Shown in pieces: positions 46,580 through 56,861 of a DNA stretch of 64,000 bases. A program made the translations under genes and the position numbers. This stretch comes from Sphingomonas sp. Mn802worker (GTDB lineage: Bacteria > Pseudomonadota > Alphaproteobacteria > Sphingomonadales > Sphingomonadaceae): NCBI RefSeq assembly GCF_000382485.1, contig NZ_AORY01000016.1, positions 1 through 64,000 of the forward strand. Reading direction: 5' to 3'. The notes under the pieces are model-generated. The model was not told the origin of the DNA. It was given only the letters and a program-made list of their open reading frames with translations, and did no database searches. The first letter of the stretch is position 1. Every line of letters begins with the position of its first letter.

Positions 46580-46591
46580 GCTATTTCTCCC

Positions 46592-46675
46592 TCACGCATT
46601 GTCGCACAGGCGGACAAAGGCGAGCGTCAGCGCCACCAGTCCCACCATGATGGCGATCCAGAGCAGGTCCTGCAT
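46592..46675 (-). CDS. 27-residue single-helix membrane ORF upstream of kdpF
   Basis: ATG 46675 with GGAGG eight bases upstream. The peptide starts MQDLLWIAIMVGLVALTLAF and ends VRLCDNA: one hydrophobic helix with a short positively charged tail. It lies between the TorF-type porin gene (16 bases) and kdpF (12 bases), in the same transcript. Its position and build suggest an extra small subunit or regulator of the Kdp complex; similar short peptides occur before kdpF in other bacteria as unnamed hypotheticals. Confidence 0.75.
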   Translation of the reverse strand: MQDLLWIAIMVGLVALTLAFVRLCDNA

Positions 46676-46691
46676 TGCTATCCTCCGATGC

Positions 46692-47585
46692 TCAGAAGGC
46701 CGCGGTCAGCGAGACGACGACGGTGCTGCCGGCGATGTTGCCGGTGCCGTCCTGCCCCTTGCTGAAGCTCGGACGCAGATAGGCGGCGTCGCGGTTCGAG
46801 ATGTCCGTGTCGACATAGCTGACGTTGAAGGTCAGGTTCTTGTAGGTGGCATCGGCGCCGAGCGACCAGTCCCAGTAAGCGCCGGTCGGCGACACTGCGG
46901 TCGCGTTCGGCCCAAGCCCGTCCTGTCCCCAGCTGTGCCCGACATGCGCCTTGGCGGTGAACGGCGTACCCGGCACCGCGGCTGCGCCGTCGCCCCACAG
47001 GTAGAGGTTGTCGTCCTTCGCGCCCGGACGATTGTAGACGCCCGCCGCCGCATCGGCGCCGGTGTTGTACCATTTGCCGATCGCCTGCTGTTTCGGCGCA
47101 TAGGCGACACCTGCCGTCAGCGTGGCGGGGCCGGCGGTGCCCGTCAGCTTGGCATAGGGTTCGGCGAAGTCGGTCTTGTTCGCGCCGCCGGGATACATGT
47201 ACCAAGTCAGGCCGACATCCAGCGTTGCATTGTCGGCAAGCTTCGCCTTGTAGCCGCCGATCAGGTCGAGCTCCATGTTGGCGCCGCCGAACGTGCCCCA
47301 GCCCGCCAGGTTCGATGCCCAGGTACCGACATACAGCCCGCTCTCGTGCGCGACCGTGATCCCGCCTTGGACCGCCAGATGCTCGTCCGACTGCGACACG
47401 CCGCGAAAGCGATAGTCCGACGCGATCCCGACCGACCCGCTGACGGTCAGCGCGGGCGGCGGCGCGGTGTCCGAGGCCGCGACCGCCTTGTCGGCGGGCG
47501 TCGACGCCGGTTGCGACTGCGCCTGCGCGGCGGCTGGCAGTGCCAGCGCTGCGACCGCGGCGACGACGACGAAATGGCACTTCAT
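46692..47585 (-). CDS. TorF-family putative porin
   Basis: 297 residues: signal peptide to about residue 22 (PAAAQAQ), then an outer-membrane barrel with the family start VSGSVGIASDYRFRGVSQSD, repeated strands such as LYVGTWASNLAGWG and LDVGLTWYMYPGG, and a C-terminal phenylalanine (VVSLTAAF). Family members are of unknown substrate. Sixteen bases before the small kdp ORF, so it is the first gene of the kdp transcript. ATG 47585 with AAGGGG upstream. Confidence 0.88.
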   Translation of the reverse strand: MKCHFVVVAAVAALALPAAAQAQSQPASTPADKAVAASDTAPPPALTVSGSVGIASDYRFRGVSQSDEHLAVQGGITVAHESGLYVGTWASNLAGWGTFGGANMELDLIGGYKAKLADNATLDVGLTWYMYPGGANKTDFAEPYAKLTGTAGPATLTAGVAYAPKQQAIGKWYNTGADAAAGVYNRPGAKDDNLYLWGDGAAAVPGTPFTAKAHVGHSWGQDGLGPNATAVSPTGAYWDWSLGADATYKNLTFNVSYVDTDISNRDAAYLRPSFSKGQDGTGNIAGSTVVVSLTAAF

Positions 47586-47731
47586 TCTTGCACCCCTTGA
47601 GGAGCGATCGTCCCATGACGTCGCCTTGAGGGTGCGCGATTAGGCGCCGCCGTCGTTCGAATTCGAGAGCGATTCCGGCAAATCGCATAGTGCGCGCATA
47701 TAGAAGCCGCTTTTCTGCGCGCCGCCTGCAC

Positions 47732-48991
47732 TCAGTGCCGGCGCGCCGACCTGCCCGAGAGAAGCAGCACGCCCGATCCCGCCAGCGCGGACAGCACCGA
47801 TCCGGCGAGCACACCAAGCTTCACCTCGCGCTCGAGCAGCGGATCGGCAAAAGCAAGCCCGCCGATGAACAGGCTCATCGTGAAACCGATCCCGCACAAC
47901 AGCGCGGTGCCATAGACCTGCGCCCACGAGGCACCACGCGGTTTTGTTGCCCAGCCGAACTGCGCCGCAGCGAACACCGCGCCGAACACGCCCACCTGCT
48001 TGCCGACGATGAGCCCCGCCGCGATCCCAAGCGGCAACGGCGCAACCAGCGTCGCGAGGCTGAACCCCGCCAGCGACACGCCCGCGTTGGCGAAACCGAA
48101 CAGCGGCACGATCGCATAGGCGACCCACGATTGCAGCGCATGTTCGAGCCGGTGGAGCGGCGATCCCGCCGCATCGGGCGCGCCGGGCGAGCGCCGGATC
48201 GGGATCAACGCCGCGGTCACGACCCCGGCGATCGTCGCATGGATGCCCGACATCCACACCGCCACCCACAGGCCGAGTCCGAGCACCAGATACGGCAGCA
48301 ATCGCACCACGCCCAGCCGATTGAGCACGAACATGACGCCCGCGATCACACCTGCGCCAAGCAGCGCGAGCCCGCTGATCTCGTTGGTATAGGCAAGCGC
48401 GATCACCGCGACCGCGCCCATGTCGTCGACGATCGCTACGGTGGTCAGGAACAGCTTCAGCGACGCCGGCACACGCTTGCCTAGCAGCGCCATGACCCCG
48501 ATCGCGAAGGCGATGTCGGTCGCCGACGGGATCGCCCAGCCGCGCGCCAGCCCGGGCGTGCCGCCCGCAATCGCCAGATAGACCGCGGCCGGCACTGCCA
48601 TCCCGCTCGCCGCCGCGATCGAGGGCAGCGCGCGGTCGGACCAGCTGGAGAGATGCCCGTCGACCAGCTCGCGCTTGATCTCCAGCCCGACGAGCAGGAA
48701 GAACAATGCCATCAGCGCATCGTCGATCCAGTGCAGCACCGACATGGGACCGACGTGCACGGCGAGCAGCCGGGTATAGCCGTCACCCAGCGGGCTGTTG
48801 GCCACGATCATCGCCGCCGCGGCCGCCGCCATCAGCACCAGCCCGCCCGATGCCTCGCTACGCAGGAACGCGCGCAGCGCCGACTTGGGCTTCAACCGGA
48901 CCGCCAGCTTCGCCGCGGTGACGATGGGTGAGGTGTCGTGCTCGGGCACGGACGGGTCGGCGGGCGTAGAAACGGGATCGTGGTCGCGCAA
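47732..48991 (-). CDS. nhaA: Na+/H+ antiporter NhaA
   Basis: 419 residues, about 12 membrane helices. The paired aspartates of the ion site are present in TTVAIVDDMGAVAVIAL. Other family segments are WIDDALMALFFLLVGLEIKREL, GWAIPSATDIAFAIGV and GIGFTMSLFIGGLAF. The start is TTG 48991 with GGAG seven bases upstream; no ATG fits. It exports sodium in exchange for protons. 146 bases separate it from the porin-kdp operon downstream on the same strand, grouping cation homeostasis genes. Confidence 0.95.
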   Translation of the reverse strand: MRDHDPVSTPADPSVPEHDTSPIVTAAKLAVRLKPKSALRAFLRSEASGGLVLMAAAAAAMIVANSPLGDGYTRLLAVHVGPMSVLHWIDDALMALFFLLVGLEIKRELVDGHLSSWSDRALPSIAAASGMAVPAAVYLAIAGGTPGLARGWAIPSATDIAFAIGVMALLGKRVPASLKLFLTTVAIVDDMGAVAVIALAYTNEISGLALLGAGVIAGVMFVLNRLGVVRLLPYLVLGLGLWVAVWMSGIHATIAGVVTAALIPIRRSPGAPDAAGSPLHRLEHALQSWVAYAIVPLFGFANAGVSLAGFSLATLVAPLPLGIAAGLIVGKQVGVFGAVFAAAQFGWATKPRGASWAQVYGTALLCGIGFTMSLFIGGLAFADPLLEREVKLGVLAGSVLSALAGSGVLLLSGRSARRH

Positions 48992-49181
48992 GCCGATGCT
49001 CCGGGCAGCGAGGGTCGGCGCTGGCGGCCCGACCAGCGCTTACAAACCTGCCGCCCGCGAACGCGCGACACCCGGTGCAGACAGTCGCATCACGCGTAGA
49101 ACCACACAACCCCCCTGCGGGCACAGGTCATGTCGCACCCGAAATTGGCCGAAACGCGCACGGGCGTCCCGGCCGCTCGGT

Positions 49182-51272
49182 TCACCAGATCCGCACGCGG
49201 TCGGCGGGTGCGATATATTGCTTCTCGTCGGGCGTGATCTTCCACGCGGCGTACCAGGCGTCGACGTTGCGCAGCGGGTTGACCGCGCGGATCTGCCCCG
49301 GCGAGTGCGGATCGCTGACCAGCTGCTGGCGCAGCGCCTCGTTGCGGAACAGCGTGCGCCACACCTGACCCCAACCGAGGAAGAAGCGCTGGTCGCCGGT
49401 ATAGCCGTCGATCACGCGCGCGGGCTTGCCCCCGAGCGAATTGTGATATGCGTCGAGCGAGATCAGCACGCCGCCCAGATCGGCGATATTCTCGCCCATC
49501 GATGCCTTGCCGTTGATGTGGATGCCCGGCAGCCCGGCGAAGTCATACGCCTCGTACTGTGCGCCGTAGCGATCGGCCTGCGCCTCGAACTTCTTCGCAT
49601 CTTCGGGCGTCCACCAGTCGCGCAGCACGCCGTGACCGTCGGACTTACGACCCTGATCGTCGAAACCGTGCGTGATCTCGTGCCCGATCACGCCGCCGAT
49701 CCCGCCGTAGTTGATCGCATCGTCGGCCTTCGGATCGAAGAACGGCGGCTGCAGGATCGCGGCCGGGAACACGATCTCGTTCTTGACCGAGCTGTAATAG
49801 GCGTTGACCGTCTGCGGCGTCATGCCCCACTCGGCACGGTCAACGGGCATGTTCATCCGGTTGCGATCGTAATCCCACTCGAACCGCGACGCGCGCTCGG
49901 CATTGCCGACGAGGTCGCCAGGCACGATCCGCAACGCCGAATAGTCGCGCCACTTGCTTGGGTAGCCGACCTTCACGGTGAAGTTCTTGAGCTTGTCCTC
50001 AGCCTGCGCCTTGGTCGCCGGGCTCATCCAGTTGAGGTTCTGGATCCGGCCGGCGAGTGCCACGCGCAGATTGGCGACCAACGTGTCCATCTTCGCCTTC
50101 GACTCAGGCGGGAAGTACAGCTGGACGTAGTCGCGCCCGATCCCCTCGCCGATGCCGTTCTCCGCGAATGCGACCGCGCGCTTCCAGCGCTCGCGCTGCT
50201 GCGGCTGGCCGTTCAGGAATTTGGAGCGGAAATCGAACTGCGCGTCGACGAAACGCTTGGAGAGGAGCGGCGCGATCTGGTCGGTCGTACGAAACGCTTC
50301 CCACGCCTTCAGCGTGTCGAGGTCGGTGTCGGCATAGACCTTGGCGATGTTCGGGAAGGCGGTGTTCTGCGCCACGATCGCGCGCTCCGCCTTGCCCAGC
50401 CCCGCGCCCTGCCAGAACGGATCCCACGGGAAGCCCGGCGCCTGCGCCTTCAGCTCCGCCAGGGTGGTCAGGTTATAGGTCTTGTCGCGATCACGGCTCT
50501 GCGCGCGGGTCCAGTGCGCCTGCGCGAGACGCGTTTCCATCGCGACGACGTCGTTCGCCGCCTTCTCCGCGTTGGGCCAGCCCGCCATGCCGAGCATCTG
50601 CGCGACGTACTGGCGATAGCGCGCGACCTGCGGCTGGAACTTCGGGTCCACGTACAGGTCACGGTCGCCGAGCCCCAAACCCGACTGGCGCAGATAGAGC
50701 GCGTAGGTGTCGGGCTTCTTCGCGTCGTCCGACACGCCGGGACCGAAGAAGCTCGATCCGAAGCCGCCGATCGCGCGGCCCATCGCCGCCGCCATCTGGT
50801 TCTTGTCCTTGACCGCCTTGATCGCAGCCAAACGCTGCGTCAGCGGCGCGGCGTCGAGCTTCTCGGCCGCACCCTGGTCCATGAACCCGGTGTAGAGGAT
50901 CGCCGCCTTCATCCGGTCGGGATGCGCGGTGTCGCTGACGCTATAACCCTGCAACAGCGTGCGCATCCGCTGTTCCGACAGGTCGCGCAGGACCGCGAAC
51001 GCGCCGTAGGACGAGCGATCGGCCGGGATCTGCGTGTTCTTGGCCCAAGTGCCGTTGACGAAGTTGAACCAGTCGTCGCCCGGCCGGATGCTGCGGTCCA
51101 TGCCCGCTGTGTCAAAGCCCCATGGGCCGTAGCTGGTCGCCGCGGCATCGGTCGCGGGTGCCTTGTCCGATGTCTGTGCGGCGGGTGCCGCCTGCTCGAC
51201 ACGGCTGAGCGCAGGCGCGCCGATCGCGACCGATGCCGCCGCTGCGGTCATGAAAAAGTGCTTCTTGGACAA
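49182..51272 (-). CDS. M13-family zinc metallopeptidase (PepO/neprilysin-like)
   Basis: 696 residues. Signal peptide near the N-terminus (AAAASVAIGAPAL). Zinc motif HEITH in GVIGHEITHGFDDQG (about residue 530), the third ligand in ENIADLGG, and the substrate-binding NAYYSSVKNEIVFPAAILQPP. A C-terminal AVNPLRNVDAWYAAW completes the family. Acts on oligopeptides in the periplasm. Start TTG 51272 with GGAG eight bases upstream; the ATG at 51251 lacks a ribosome site. Confidence 0.93.
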   Translation of the reverse strand: MSKKHFFMTAAAASVAIGAPALSRVEQAAPAAQTSDKAPATDAAATSYGPWGFDTAGMDRSIRPGDDWFNFVNGTWAKNTQIPADRSSYGAFAVLRDLSEQRMRTLLQGYSVSDTAHPDRMKAAILYTGFMDQGAAEKLDAAPLTQRLAAIKAVKDKNQMAAAMGRAIGGFGSSFFGPGVSDDAKKPDTYALYLRQSGLGLGDRDLYVDPKFQPQVARYRQYVAQMLGMAGWPNAEKAANDVVAMETRLAQAHWTRAQSRDRDKTYNLTTLAELKAQAPGFPWDPFWQGAGLGKAERAIVAQNTAFPNIAKVYADTDLDTLKAWEAFRTTDQIAPLLSKRFVDAQFDFRSKFLNGQPQQRERWKRAVAFAENGIGEGIGRDYVQLYFPPESKAKMDTLVANLRVALAGRIQNLNWMSPATKAQAEDKLKNFTVKVGYPSKWRDYSALRIVPGDLVGNAERASRFEWDYDRNRMNMPVDRAEWGMTPQTVNAYYSSVKNEIVFPAAILQPPFFDPKADDAINYGGIGGVIGHEITHGFDDQGRKSDGHGVLRDWWTPEDAKKFEAQADRYGAQYEAYDFAGLPGIHINGKASMGENIADLGGVLISLDAYHNSLGGKPARVIDGYTGDQRFFLGWGQVWRTLFRNEALRQQLVSDPHSPGQIRAVNPLRNVDAWYAAWKITPDEKQYIAPADRVRIW

Positions 51273-51436
51273 GGACTAATCTCCGAAGAGGAAGGATAGT
51301 ATCGCTGGCAACCACGCTGCCATGCCGTGACATATGTTGCAACATCCCTGTCGTATTCGCCGGCAGGTTGTCACCCGACACGGATCGTCGCGCGTCGCTC
51401 GATGTTTGTGCCAGCGTCCTCAAAGGAGAAGACGAG

Positions 51437-51670
51437 ATGCGCTTCGTTCAGATTGAGACGCTGCCAACTGGTCGCGCGCTGGTCGACATCGACAAACTGA
51501 CCCATGCCGTCCCGCAGGAGACGGGCATGCGGCTGTTCCTCGGCGCGCAGCACCTCGATGTGCCGCACACGCTGGACGAGCTGGAGAATGTGCTCGCCGG
51601 CCGCGAGCGCGGCGACGACGGAGAGCAGAGCGGCGCCGGCTTCGGCATGCGTGGTGGCAAATGGGTGTGA
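51437..51670 (+). CDS. Conserved small hypothetical protein
   Basis: A 77-residue protein beginning MRFVQIETLPTGRALVDIDK, with a Gly/Arg-rich tail. AAGGAG nine bases before the ATG supports expression. No domain recognised. It lies divergent from the M13 peptidase gene and 82 bases before the M28 peptidase gene. Confidence 0.65.
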   Translation: MRFVQIETLPTGRALVDIDKLTHAVPQETGMRLFLGAQHLDVPHTLDELENVLAGRERGDDGEQSGAGFGMRGGKWV

Positions 51671-51752
51671 CCCGCGCGGCTGTACGATCAACGCCGAACG
51701 CTTGCGGACGCCCGTCGCCGCTGGCACACGCCGGGCAACAAAGGGAGTTTCC

Positions 51753-53452
51753 ATGCGCCTGATCGCCGCTCGCCTCGCCGCACACCTTCTCGCCACCGCG
51801 CTCGTCGCCCCCGCACTCATCGCCCCTGCGGCGCTGGCCCAGACTGCACCCGCCACGTCGCCCGCTGCTCCTGCAATCCCGGTGCAGACACTGAAGGACG
51901 TGACAAAGGAACTGTCGTCCGACGCCTATGAAGGCCGCGCGCCGACCACGGCCGGTGAGACGAAGACGATCGCCTATCTGGTCAAGCGGATGAAGGCAGC
52001 CGGATTGAAGCCCGGCAATGCGGGCAAGTGGACGCAGGACGTGCCGATGGTCGCCAGCACCGCGAGCGATGTGCGCCCGATGGTGTTCTCGGGCGGCACG
52101 ACGCCGCTGTCGCTCGCCTACAAGAGCGACATGGTGGTCGGCACCTACCGCGTCGTGCCACAGGTCAGCATCGCCAACTCGCCCGTCGTGTTCGTCGGCT
52201 ACGGCGTCAACGCGCCGGAGAAGGGCTGGAACGATTATGCCGGGCTTGACGTGAAGGGGAAGACGGTCGTCATCCTGTCGAACGACCCCGATTGGTCGAC
52301 CCCTGAGACCAAGGGCCTCTTCAACGGGCGCGAGATGACCTATTACGGTCGCTGGACCTACAAGTTCGAGGAGGCCGCGCGGCAGGGCGCCACCGCTGCG
52401 ATCATCGTCCACGACACCGAACCCGCCGCCTATCCCTGGGCGGTCGTGCAATCGTCGTGGACCGGCGAGCAATACGAACTCGACGCCGCCAACAACCATA
52501 TGGACCAGAGCCAGGCGATCGGCTGGATGCAGCTGGCGCAGGCAAAGGCGCTGTTCGCCAGCGCGGGCAAGGACTTTGCCGCACTGTCGCGCGCCGCGGC
52601 GACCAAGGGCTTCCGCGCCGTGCCGCTGGGCGTCACCATGTCGGTCGGGTTCGAGAACAAGATCAAGAAGTCGCTGTCGCACAACGTCATCGGCGTGCTG
52701 CCGGGCAAGCCCGCCGCACAGGGCGGTGCGCCGGACGATTACGTGCTCTACTCGGCGCATTGGGATCACCTCGGCCGCTGCGAACCGGTCAATGGTGACG
52801 GCATCTGCAACGGCGCGGTCGACAATGCGTCGGGCACCGCCGGGCTGATCGCGCTCGCGGAAACCTTCGCCAAGGCGCCGCCGACGCGCCGCTCGGTCGC
52901 GTTCCTGGCGGTCACGGCGGAGGAATCGGGCCTGCTCGGCAGCGCTTACTACGCAGAGCACCCGATCTTCCCGTTGGCGCGCACTGTCGGCGGGATCAAC
53001 ATGGACGTGCTGAACGTCAACGGCGCAGTACGCGACTTCGAGATCACGGGCGCGGGCAAGAGCGAGCTGGAGGACATGGTGAAGCCGCTGCTCGCCGCGC
53101 AGGGGCGCCACATCACGCCCGAGGCGACGCCCGAGAAGGGCCATTACTTCCGCTCCGACCATTTCTCCTTCGCGAAGCGCGGCGTGCCGATGCTGGCGGG
53201 CGGCAGCGGCGAGGATCTGGTCAACGGCGGGGTCGCTGCAGGCAGGGCCGCTGCAGAGGATTACACCGCCAATCGCTACCACAAGCCGCAGGACGAATAT
53301 CGGCCTGACTGGAATTGGGACGGCGCGGTGCAGGATCTGACGATCTACTACCAGCTCGGCCGCAAGCTGGCCGATGGCAGCGCCTGGCCCAATTGGTACC
53401 AAAATGCCGAGTTCCGCGCCGCGCGCGACCGCTCGCGCGCCGGAGCGTCGAA

Positions 53453-53456
<4 letters not shown>
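51753..53456 (+). CDS. M28-family metallopeptidase with PA domain
   Basis: 567 residues. Signal peptide ends near AALAQ (residue 30). A protease-associated domain (about 110-290) precedes the peptidase domain with the co-catalytic zinc set: His in YSAHWDHLG, Asp in GAVDNASGT, the Glu pair in TAEESGLLG, Asp in INMDVLN and His in FRSDHFSF. A secreted aminopeptidase of the periplasm or outer membrane. AAGGGAG before the ATG. The next gene overlaps by four bases. Confidence 0.93.
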
Positions 53457-54417
<961 letters not shown>

Positions 54418-54418
<1 letters not shown>

Positions 54419-54534
54419 GCGCGTCGGCAAAGCGACGGCGCCGGTGTGCGGCAAAGCCGCGCAAAGCCGAGATCGGCCGGCGGACAGGCGCAGCCAAGCC
54501 CGTCCGACGTAAAGGCGGCGGCTTCGCCGTCGCC
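54418..54534. repeat. Cluster of short hairpins between aguA and the cold-shock gene
   Basis: Three GC-rich hairpins without T-runs: 54418-54442 (GGCGCGTCG with CGACGGCGCC, one bulge), 54448-54460 (GCGGC-AAA-GCCGC) and 54514-54534 (eight-pair stem closed by a CTTCG loop). GCAAAGC-type units recur. The first begins in the aguA stop codon. They may act as transcript ends or belong to a repetitive extragenic family. The following 54535-54716 is the cold-shock leader, with no gene. Confidence 0.4.
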
Positions 54535-54716
54535 CCGTCCCCGAGCCGCCCCACACCGATAAACCTTGCGCAACCCACCAATCATGCCCACATTGACGTA
54601 GCTATAGTCGCACATCGACGGTTTTTCGGCGCTCTGCGACCTTTCTTCCTTCCTTCCCTGCAGCCTTGAGCGGCGTGCGCGTCCGTCTGTTGGCGCGCCT
54701 TCGATAAGGGAAGAAC

Positions 54717-54929
54717 ATGAGCATTACCGGCACCGTCAAATTCTTTAACCTCGACAAGGGTTATGGCTTCATCGCGCCCGACGGCGGCGGCGACGACGCA
54801 TTCGTGCACATTTCCGCCGTCGAGCGTTCGGGCATGGCGACGCTCAACCAGAACCAGCGCGTCGGCTACGAGCTGGAGCAGGATCGCCGCGGCAAGATGG
54901 CGGCGGTGAACCTCAGCCACGCGGAATAA
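54717..54929 (+). CDS. Cold-shock protein (CspA family)
   Basis: 70 residues, one cold-shock OB domain. RNA-binding motifs KGYGFIAPD (RNP1) and DAFVHIS (RNP2) are complete. Binds single-stranded RNA/DNA and unfolds mRNA. AAGGGAAG precedes the ATG. Long leaders are usual for this family; here the gap to aguA is about 300 bases. Confidence 0.95.
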   Translation: MSITGTVKFFNLDKGYGFIAPDGGGDDAFVHISAVERSGMATLNQNQRVGYELEQDRRGKMAAVNLSHAE

Positions 54930-55028
54930 GGTGCGTTGCGGTGGCGATCGTCCGATCGCCATCGTCGTTTCCGGTCGACGACGCCGCAGGCTACCTTCGC
55001 GTCGCACCGACCCTCGGAGTTCGAGTCC

Positions 55029-55286
55029 ATGTCAAACGACGCCGCCTTTTTCCGCCGTCAGGCCAGCACGCAGCGTGATGCTGCCTCGGACGCGACGCTC
55101 AGCAACGTGCGCGAACGCTGCGAGCGTGCCGCCGCCTCGTGGGACGCGATGGCCGCTCGCGCCGAGCGAACCGACAAGCTGCGCGCCGATCGCCAGCCGA
55201 TCGCCGCCCCGGATGTCGAAGCTTCGAAGGGCGAACCGGCCGCCTCTGACCTGACCAAAGCCGGCCCGATCGTCTCAGCGGAGTGA
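55029..55286 (+). CDS. Conserved small hypothetical protein
   Basis: 85 residues, highly charged and helical in the first half (FFRRQASTQRDAASDATL, NVRERCERAAASWDAM), without membrane segment or signal peptide. The ATG at 55029 is chosen because the helical region begins there. It overlaps the next gene by four bases. No known function. Confidence 0.7.
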   Translation: MSNDAAFFRRQASTQRDAASDATLSNVRERCERAAASWDAMAARAERTDKLRADRQPIAAPDVEASKGEPAASDLTKAGPIVSAE

Positions 55287-55894
55287 CCGCGACCGCGCTC
55301 GCGCCTCGCAGCGATCCCGGCTTCTTACCCGATCCAACCGCACCTGCGCCGCGGGTCGAGCTTGAACGTGCCGCCGCCTTGCTCCTGCATGGTGCACGCT
55401 GCCTGAGCGATCTCGCCAACGAAGGCGTCCTCTCGCATCGGTGGCCGAGCGGTGATGCCGCCGGCGTCCGTGCGCGCTATGTCGCCAATTGCCTGCGCGA
55501 ACTCGATACGTTCCTAAAGGGCGTCCTCGACGTGGTCGCGCCGACGCCGCCCGGACAACCGCGCCGGCACAACGCCGCCAATCGTGTCGACCGCCTGTTG
55601 CGCGCAACAGCACCCGCGCCGACGCTCACTGCCATGCGGATGCCGGGGGTTACGACCGATGTCGACCGGCTGCGCGCGCTCGGCCGCTCGCGCGCGTGCC
55701 TGTGGCATTGTCACGGACTGGTGCGTCGCGCTGATCGACCCGAAGTCGCATGGATGACGGCGGGCTGGTGCGCGCCCGCGTCCACGCGACTACGTCGCTA
55801 CGGCGTCGGCGAACGGATGACGCCCGGTGGCCCCGAACTCGCCGGGGTAGCCGCCTTCTACCACGACCTCGCGGGCAGGATCGCGCGGCGCTGA
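55283..55894 (+). CDS. Hypothetical protein
   Basis: 203 residues, starting at a GTG overlapping the previous stop. Contains LERAAALLLHGARCLSDLAN, RYVANCLRELDTFLKGVLD and WHCHGLVRRADRPEVAWMTA. Mostly helical, no domain recognised. Coupling to the small charged protein upstream suggests joint function. Confidence 0.7.
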   Translation: MTATALAPRSDPGFLPDPTAPAPRVELERAAALLLHGARCLSDLANEGVLSHRWPSGDAAGVRARYVANCLRELDTFLKGVLDVVAPTPPGQPRRHNAANRVDRLLRATAPAPTLTAMRMPGVTTDVDRLRALGRSRACLWHCHGLVRRADRPEVAWMTAGWCAPASTRLRRYGVGERMTPGGPELAGVAAFYHDLAGRIARR

Positions 55895-55912
55895 CCCTGC
55901 CCGCGCAACCGA

Positions 55913-56782
55913 TCAGCGCGTCGGGACCGGCGTCTCGCCCGAATAATCGTAGAAGCCGCGCCCGCTCTTGCGCCCGTACCAGCCCGCCTCGACGTATTTG
56001 ATCAATAGCGGTGCGGGGCGGAACTTCGGGTCGCCCGTTCCCTCGAAAAGCACGCGCGTGATCTCCAGACATGTGTCGAGCCCGATGAAGTCGGCGAGTG
56101 TCAGCGGCCCCATCGGATGGTTGAGCCCCAGCTGGCAGGCGAGGTCGATGTCGGGGATTGTCGCCACGCCCTCGCCCAGCGCGAAGCAGGCCTCGTTCAG
56201 CATCGGCATCAATACGCGATTGACGATGAAGCCCGGTGCGTCGTTGGCGCGCACAACCTGCTTGCCGAGCTGGCCTGCGTAGGTTTCGATCGTCGCCACC
56301 GTTGCGTCGCTCGTCGCCAGACCACGGATGATCTCGATCAGGCCCATGACCGGCACCGGATTGAAGAAGTGTACGCCGATGAAGCGCGAAGCATCTGGAG
56401 CGGCCTGCGCCAGCCGCGTGATCGGGATCGACGAGGTGTTGGATGCGAGCACCGCGCCGCTGCCCAGCACCTTGCCGACGCGCTCGAAAATCTGCCGCTT
56501 GATCGCCTCCCGCTCGGTCGCTGCCTCGATCACCAGCGCGCAATCGGCCATCGCGGCCACATCGCCGATGGCCTCGATCCGCCCGAGCAGGCTGTCGCGC
56601 GCGTCGGCCTCGATCTTGCCCTTCTCGACATTGCGCGCCAGCCGCTTGGCGATGCCCGCCTTGCCCGCCTCGGCGCGCGCCTGGTCGACGTCGCTCAGGA
56701 TTACGCGGTAGCCTGCCGCCGCCGACACCTGCGCGATGCCTGCGCCCATCTGCCCCGCACCGATCACGCCCACTGATTGCAT
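55913..56782 (-). CDS. 3-hydroxybutyryl-CoA/3-hydroxyacyl-CoA dehydrogenase
   Basis: 289 residues, the HAD family length. NAD fold [17 protein letters not shown] at the N-terminus, catalytic histidine in [34 protein letters not shown], and [19 protein letters not shown] in the C-terminal dimer domain. Oxidises (S)-3-hydroxyacyl-CoA, for beta-oxidation or polyhydroxyalkanoate turnover. ATG 56782 begins the fold; ATG 56797 is possible. It stands apart from the catabolic island and is likely a housekeeping gene. Confidence 0.93.
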   Translation of the reverse strand: MQSVGVIGAGQMGAGIAQVSAAAGYRVILSDVDQARAEAGKAGIAKRLARNVEKGKIEADARDSLLGRIEAIGDVAAMADCALVIEAATEREAIKRQIFERVGKVLGSGAVLASNTSSIPITRLAQAAPDASRFIGVHFFNPVPVMGLIEIIRGLATSDATVATIETYAGQLGKQVVRANDAPGFIVNRVLMPMLNEACFALGEGVATIPDIDLACQLGLNHPMGPLTLADFIGLDTCLEITRVLFEGTGDPKFRPAPLLIKYVEAGWYGRKSGRGFYDYSGETPVPTR

Positions 56783-56861
56783 TCGCCTAGTCCTCATCCT
56801 CGTGTGCCCGCGCGCTCTAGCCCGCTTTGCCGCCGCCGCGCCACCGCGCTATCTTCGCCGT

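Noticed and set aside
48798..51299. An 833-codon open frame opposite the M13 peptidase and the nhaA start
   Set aside because: Shadow of two well-supported minus-strand genes; no ribosome site or family features.
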